Assembly (NCBI GenBank): GCA_910583845.1
Contig: CAJUAB010000033.1
Span: forward strand, 1 to 47,626
Length of the DNA stretch: 47,626 bases
Source: an uncultured Acetatifactor sp.
Lineage (GTDB): Bacteria > Bacillota > Clostridia > Lachnospirales > Lachnospiraceae
Direction: 5' to 3'
Below the pieces are notes generated by a model. The model was not told the DNA's origin, searched no databases, and saw only the letters and a program-made list of their open reading frames with translations. Both the position numbers and the translations under genes were made by a program. Positions 44,701 through 47,626 of the stretch are shown piece by piece. Every line of letters begins with the position of its first letter. Positions within the stretch are counted from its first letter, which is position 1.

Positions 44701-46635
44701 GCCCTGTTCGCCGGAAGTGGCAAACCCCTTGTCCCCATGCCCTGACGCTTCCGGGGTTGCCCCAGGCAACATTTCCCTTTTCCCCTGCTCTCCCGGGATA
44801 GCCTCCGGCAGCCTTTTCCCCCTCTCAGACGCTGCCGTACCCGCCAGGTCACGGCACGATCTGTCCAGCCATTCTTTTCCAAAGTTTCCGGCATACCGGG
44901 AGGTCAGGCACCACACTGCCCGAAGAAGCTGCAAACTTTTCCTCTGCTCCCTCCAGATTCTGCGCCGGTCTTCCTCGCTGCATTCCGCCGGATATAGAAA
45001 GCACAGTTCCCGCTCCAGAGCCCTCCCGACGGACGCCGTCTCTTTCCGGATCTCTTCCAGAATAAAACAGCCCTTCTGATCGTTCCCCTGCCACAGGGCC
45101 CGGACCAGGTTCCGGATCTGAGGCCATTTTCTCACAACCTTTTCTCGGAACAGTTTTTCACCATCGCATCCGCAAAAAATAATCTCCGCGCTGGCTTTAT
45201 CGCCATATGGCCGGGAAATCTCCTCCGCAATTTCCTGAAGAATCTCATCACGTATGTGCCCAACCGCATAAACCGTGGACAGCTCCGGCAATTCGCTTCC
45301 CGGCCACATGGATACAGTCACCCCGATGCCCCTTTCGCGATATCTGAATTTCTGAACAGCCTCCCTGTTTCCGTGGTCCAGCCTGAAAACGTCTCCTTCC
45401 AGAAGTCTTTCCCGCAAGAGTTTTTCTTCTATTCCCAGTTCTTCCGCCATTGTCTGGGGATGCGCCGCGCAGGCATTTCTCAGCCTCAGTATATCCGCGC
45501 AAATCTCCCGCAGCCCCATTTGATCTTCCGCCACCACAAGAGATTTCCGGCCCTTCTCCCTCCATAAGCTGTCCCGGAAAATCTCTATAGAAAACGCCTG
45601 TGAGATTTCCAGCCCTGCCGCTGATCCGCCGCTTTGTTCCGGATACAGAACAGTGCCGTATACCGGTACCGGCGCTCTGTGCGAATCTCCCTGCTCCCAC
45701 TCCTGGAGAAGCAGCCCGACCAGCCTCCCGGCAATGCGGTACTCCACGGTGTACAGCCCATGCCGGCCAAGACAATGCCATATCCGGCTGTTTGCCATTC
45801 TATCGGGAAATTCCGTTTCCGTATCTCCCTGTAAGGCCAGGTACTCCCGCCAGGATAACCGTCTCACGCCCTGCCTGTCCCGCACATAGATGTTATACCA
45901 CATCCTCTGATTCAGCCGGGGACAGATTTCACATTTTATCAGTTGAGGCGCAGCTTCCGCATCGCCGGTTATTTTCCTGTGATCACAGCGATATATTACC
46001 CCCGGCCCGGCAGCCCGGCTGATCATGAGTTGTCTGATCTCTTCCGGTATTCTGTAATAAGAATCCTCCGCGCTCCCGTCCATATACTCCGGGACAGCCC
46101 GCTTACACTCTATGGGCTCAGGAAAGATAAAATCCTGCGCCGCCATATACCGCCTGTACCCGATAATATAGGTGTTTTCTCCTTTAAAAGGAACGCCGCC
46201 AAAGCGCGCAGCATCCATCCGTCCATACTGCACATGATAGCCCAGATCCCGTAGTTGTCGTACAATCTGCTCCCTGCTTTCACTCTGTAAACCATTCCGG
46301 TCATTCATGGAAAAGCAGACTGCCCGGGGCCTCGTTTGCCGCGCCACCGCCAAAACGTTTCTGGCCTGCACGCTGTCTGTCTCAGCAGACCGCGCCCTTA
46401 GTGACACAGGCGGAGAGAGGATATTCGCCAGCAATACATCATATTCCGGGAACCGGGATGTGTCAATTTCCCCTGTCGGCTCCTCCAAAAGAGGGACATC
46501 CGGGAAGTTGACCCTGTATACATAAGCCAGATCCGGATTCGGTTCCCAGGCCAGGACCACTTCCGCCCCCTGCTCCCGGAATGCTCTTGTCATCGTGCCG
46601 GTTCCCGCATACAAATGAATTGCCTTCGGTCTCAT
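41725..46635 (-). CDS. Inactive C5-methyltransferase-like/nuclease/NACHT/pentapeptide-repeat fusion protein (1636 aa)
   Basis: Residues 1-310 resemble a C5-cytosine DNA methyltransferase: motif I HLYAGTGTMTRAF, motif IX RRLSWREYLALQGDTETEF and motif X-like CLGRHGLYTVEYRIAGRLV. Motif IV is LSPPVSLR, not PCQPFS, so the catalytic Cys is absent, and motif VI (CFSMNDR) lacks ENV. Residues 650-770 look like a PD-(D/E)XK nuclease: GGYDIRVVYR (D693) and CLFECKFM (E712, K714). A NACHT NTPase follows: LLGEFGDGKTFF (907-913), LVCLDGLDEM (979-989) and ILITSR (1017-1022). Pentapeptide-type repeats (LSGQNLSHSTIRNANLNNVR, 1306-1352) and a probable WD40-like propeller end the protein. NACHT proteins with nuclease effectors are known anti-phage sensors. 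A DNA-reading role for the dead methylase domain is inference. Confidence 0.8.
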   Translation of the reverse strand: MRPKAIHLYAGTGTMTRAFREQGAEVVLAWEPNPDLAYVYRVNFPDVPLLEEPTGEIDTSRFPEYDVLLANILSPPVSLRARSAETDSVQARNVLAVARQTRPRAVCFSMNDRNGLQSESREQIVRQLRDLGYHVQYGRMDAARFGGVPFKGENTYIIGYRRYMAAQDFIFPEPIECKRAVPEYMDGSAEDSYYRIPEEIRQLMISRAAGPGVIYRCDHRKITGDAEAAPQLIKCEICPRLNQRMWYNIYVRDRQGVRRLSWREYLALQGDTETEFPDRMANSRIWHCLGRHGLYTVEYRIAGRLVGLLLQEWEQGDSHRAPVPVYGTVLYPEQSGGSAAGLEISQAFSIEIFRDSLWREKGRKSLVVAEDQMGLREICADILRLRNACAAHPQTMAEELGIEEKLLRERLLEGDVFRLDHGNREAVQKFRYRERGIGVTVSMWPGSELPELSTVYAVGHIRDEILQEIAEEISRPYGDKASAEIIFCGCDGEKLFREKVVRKWPQIRNLVRALWQGNDQKGCFILEEIRKETASVGRALERELCFLYPAECSEEDRRRIWREQRKSLQLLRAVWCLTSRYAGNFGKEWLDRSCRDLAGTAASERGKRLPEAIPGEQGKREMLPGATPEASGHGDKGFATSGEQGAFLEKAVVVLLRQLFQLDKEGLAGLEKQAGCVVERLRRQGNGAQGGYDIRVVYRLGIAGSKKVCLFECKFMRSARITVGDIAEKLEDVKTAGEEVEHWILVAPCAKFSNKVASYLENLENRPGGQYPVKDIQVWGEDHNIKELFGLAPDLYHAIYGGSPEDQDAPERWPDSRRELILERWKRKLLPVALLPRGFADYPERPERLLFDVQNDGYVKKHYEELYRHYIRLHYYDSEGRYVEENLEAGLEKWLYQSRQAVKVLLGEFGDGKTFFLYSFCRQLLEKFGENPEERYLPVCFSLKRMGEGRTAAEFIAERMQELGTTREAFLELKRRYHVLVCLDGLDEMTADMDSMTQLRNGKRLMGLCEELRDVKILITSRVQCFEAHHFREMLWETAGEFEVWRLAQIPMKEVVQYRGGGLRERTEEHGEPVTQKGCGILSLAGKPLFLEMLRELWEDGSHLVLSENEIYDRYIEKCLRRKFKLGYDRSDRWVKEEDAVPRIRQALRQIAVRMQENRQERMAVREMESFLEKPLAEILWEEEGREEVLDEDARNRFSMRSLFKNETGGEISFAHRSIREYFVGMHLLELLDTDREQFYDFLERDICSYEIYGFLAKEISGEGRETRMERLLSLLPRCRAEGSAVAAAILQICFLADVRIPQGEWRGLHLDGVYIPGGDLSGQNLSHSTIRNANLNNVRLDDADCSYCDFTGSRMEETTRVEAIGQSEDGIRVIYADGIVRDWNLRSMDQEICWEEPGRYERAIMLRQGWLALRSSGQWALYGTGNPLGVRLCYRKEAGMTILDLTSESILLTLKTASQSYLTAVVDGGKNAVQAFWKGGCPAMGVFCGENAAVVSDGENIFVWDREAAREYSIPIRADHLKKIAARKEAGVYRMALLAEGRLILACFQGRPEESVKKEYSMKLEGICHIAIAGENGIALGNSDGTVFVVPVEWDTLEVRWERRRSLRLGIYCRNIRTEGLIPPEVRQLLERHRG

Positions 46636-46787
46636 TTTTTCCTCTTTCCGTATCCCTGTAATCGCCCTGTCAATTCCTTTGGCAGGGCAGTTGCTTTGCC
46701 TGCGGTATTTCCGGAACCACAGTCTCTACAAAAGAGCGGATTCCAGCGACACCCCTCACCAGATTTATATGCCAGCCGGATTACCAT
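46632..46787 (-). CDS. Possible Cys-containing leader ORF of the NACHT gene (51 aa)
   Basis: An ATG at 46787 opens a 51-codon frame (MVIRLAYKSGEGCRWNPLFC at its start, ending GKRKK) whose TGA overlaps the ATG of the NACHT gene as ATGA. It has three Cys (the last two as CRDC) and a basic tail. No ribosome binding site precedes it; the expected transcription start is only ~20 bases upstream. The stop/start overlap resembles that at jetA, which is why it is listed. Confidence 0.35.
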   Translation of the reverse strand: MVIRLAYKSGEGCRWNPLFCRDCGSGNTAGKATALPKELTGRLQGYGKRKK

Positions 46788-46810
46788 GGCAATTTATTCC
46801 ATCCATTTTG

Positions 46811-46839
46811 ATTGTATATTGCATCTCATTGTTTGTCAA
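46811..46839 (-). promoter_or_regulatory. Promoter of the NACHT gene
   Basis: TTGACA (46839-46834) and TACAAT (46816-46811), 17-base spacer. The -35 box overlaps the stop codon of the truncated response-regulator gene (46836-46838). The surrounding sequence is a near copy of the jetA promoter region. The leader to the ATG at 46635 is about 170 bases. Confidence 0.7.
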
Positions 46840-46964
46840 TTCCTCAAAGTACTTACCGGGAATCCCGGCACTGACAGGGTCTGATAACCTTTTCCTGTAA
46901 AAAGGCTGGCAATCATGGAGACAATATCGGGTTCACCGCCCACGATCAATATTTTGTAGTCCAT
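46836..46964 (-). pseudogene. Truncated response-regulator receiver domain (42 codons)
   Basis: The ATG at 46964 follows GGGGGAGGGGG. The first 30 residues (MDYKILIVGGEPDIVSMIAS, LFTGKGYQT) are those of a two-component receiver domain. The acidic pair VDDE is VGGE here, and the frame ends after 42 residues at the NACHT promoter. The rest of the gene, including the phospho-acceptor Asp, is missing. It appears to have been cut when the NACHT region was inserted. Confidence 0.65.
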
Positions 46965-47164
46965 ACTGCCCCCTCCCCCACATGATGGCTCTATACGACA
47001 CGAAATCAGAGCTTTTTGACAAATTATATCAGTTTGTCCCGGGCTATGGGAGAGCTGCTTCCTCCCCGCACCATCGGTGTCATCTCCGCCATGCTGTTTT
47101 TCAACCTGTCCCCGGCTGTTGTCACCATCTTCTGCGGAAGCCTGTCAGCTCCTGCAAACATATT

Positions 47165-47296
47165 TCATTTGGGGGCCATACGCAAAAAACACCGGACACA
47201 TCTCTGCATCCAGCGCTCTGCCGTCTCAAAATCAACACCGTGTTTTTCCACGTTGCTCTGCTCTTTCTCATCATCCCCTTCAAACTGTAATGCCAT
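47165..47296 (-). pseudogene. Truncated BrnT-like toxin gene (43 codons)
   Basis: The frame starting at 47296 encodes MALQFEGDDEKEQSNVEKHG then VDFETAER, the usual beginning of BrnT toxins (type II BrnT/BrnA systems). After about 28 residues the match ends, and the frame stops at 47165. No BrnA antitoxin gene follows. It is therefore a broken toxin remnant in the flank of the NACHT gene. Confidence 0.65.
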
Positions 47297-47626
47297 TGAA
47301 TTTATCCCTGATCTGCATCTTTTGAACCATGCGTCTTACATTGAAATTCTTCCTCAAATTACATTTTTTCTTTTCAAGTATAGTATATCACATTTCGCCT
47401 AAATTGTACCACAAAAGTAAGAAGCTGTCTGCAAATATTTTCCAGAGAATCATCTTCCAATATGCTTCCTGAAAAAATCTACTTGCTCTGATTATATATA
47501 GTTCTTACCAAAGATTCTTCTTATTATGCTTACAGCAAAACGAGTTTGTGACCTATATATTTTTGAGGAGCCCCCCGAGTTTGCCACTTGAATAAACAAG
47601 TTTCATAAAAAACTTCCTTATTTTGC
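47297..47626. other. Right-edge region without a recognisable gene
   Basis: 330 AT-rich bases. TATACT-type -10 boxes upstream of the BrnT remnant are visible near 47382-47390 (minus strand). A 17-codon minus-strand frame (47553-47606) with an AAGGAAG site is present but too short to judge. Nothing else is supported. Confidence 0.4.

Noticed and set aside
46982..47402. Overlapping plus-strand frames at the right edge
   Set aside because: They run opposite the BrnT remnant and have no ribosome binding site or family resemblance.
47420..47450. AGCTGTCTGCAAATATTTTCC as a second MITE end
   Set aside because: It resembles the left end of the element at 29286 only loosely, and no matching inverted end is in the window.
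47553..47606. 17-codon frame with an AAGGAAG site near the right edge
   Set aside because: Too short to judge; could be the beginning of a broken gene but nothing supports it.

Overview
The window looks like a chromosomal segment of a GC-moderate Firmicute, most likely a Lachnospiraceae/Clostridium cluster XIVa gut anaerobe. The reasons are AGGAGG-type ribosome binding sites, TTGACA/TATAAT promoters, and protein families typical of that group. It is mostly an accessory 'defence and genome-maintenance' neighbourhood. Two stretches (about 19.8-24.9 kb and 39.4-40.0 kb) are clearly more AT-rich than their surroundings, which suggests separate acquisition.

Layout. At the left edge an IS1634-like insertion sequence has cut a lipoprotein cyclophilin gene (1-781), leaving it fused in frame to the transposase. 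A SNF2 helicase plus SWIM zinc-finger pair follows (1.1-4.6 kb). Next is a minus-strand operon of the TerY-P type (5.1-11.4 kb): PP2C phosphatase, VWA protein, a DUF5050-like protein, a PIN-kinase-zinc-ribbon protein and an XRE-PIN protein, read from a perfect-consensus promoter. A decayed UvrD-like helicase remnant and a DUF305 protein separate it from a metabolic operon (12.8-16.7 kb) with glycerate 2-kinase, LrgB, LrgA and two conserved unknowns.

From 16.7 to 30.8 kb lie a PLD-nuclease/DEAD helicase overlapping a methyltransferase, an OLD-nuclease/UvrD-helicase pair (Gabija-like), a DEDDh exonuclease, a membrane-anchored alpha/beta hydrolase, an AAA-ATPase/PD-(D/E)XK protein with a small partner, a MITE-like element and two unrecognised genes. 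From 30.8 to 41.5 kb lies a type II-like Wadjet locus (jetA-GNAT-jetB-jetC-jetD), in which jetC carries a one-base frameshift, followed by an unknown protein.

The most striking gene is at 41.7-46.6 kb: a 1636-residue protein joining a C5-cytosine-methyltransferase-like domain that has lost its catalytic motifs, a PD-(D/E)XK nuclease-like domain, a NACHT NTPase, pentapeptide repeats and a probable beta-propeller. Its promoter region closely resembles that of the Wadjet operon, so the two may be co-regulated. A truncated response regulator and a truncated BrnT toxin gene mark the right flank.

Recurring theme. Four unrelated genes (the TerY-type kinase, glycerate kinase, the unknown protein downstream of jetD, and jetC) each carry an in-frame GC-rich tandem repeat (45, 39, 54 and 36 bp units) encoding a low-complexity linker. 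All identifications come from reading motifs by eye; no database search was run.
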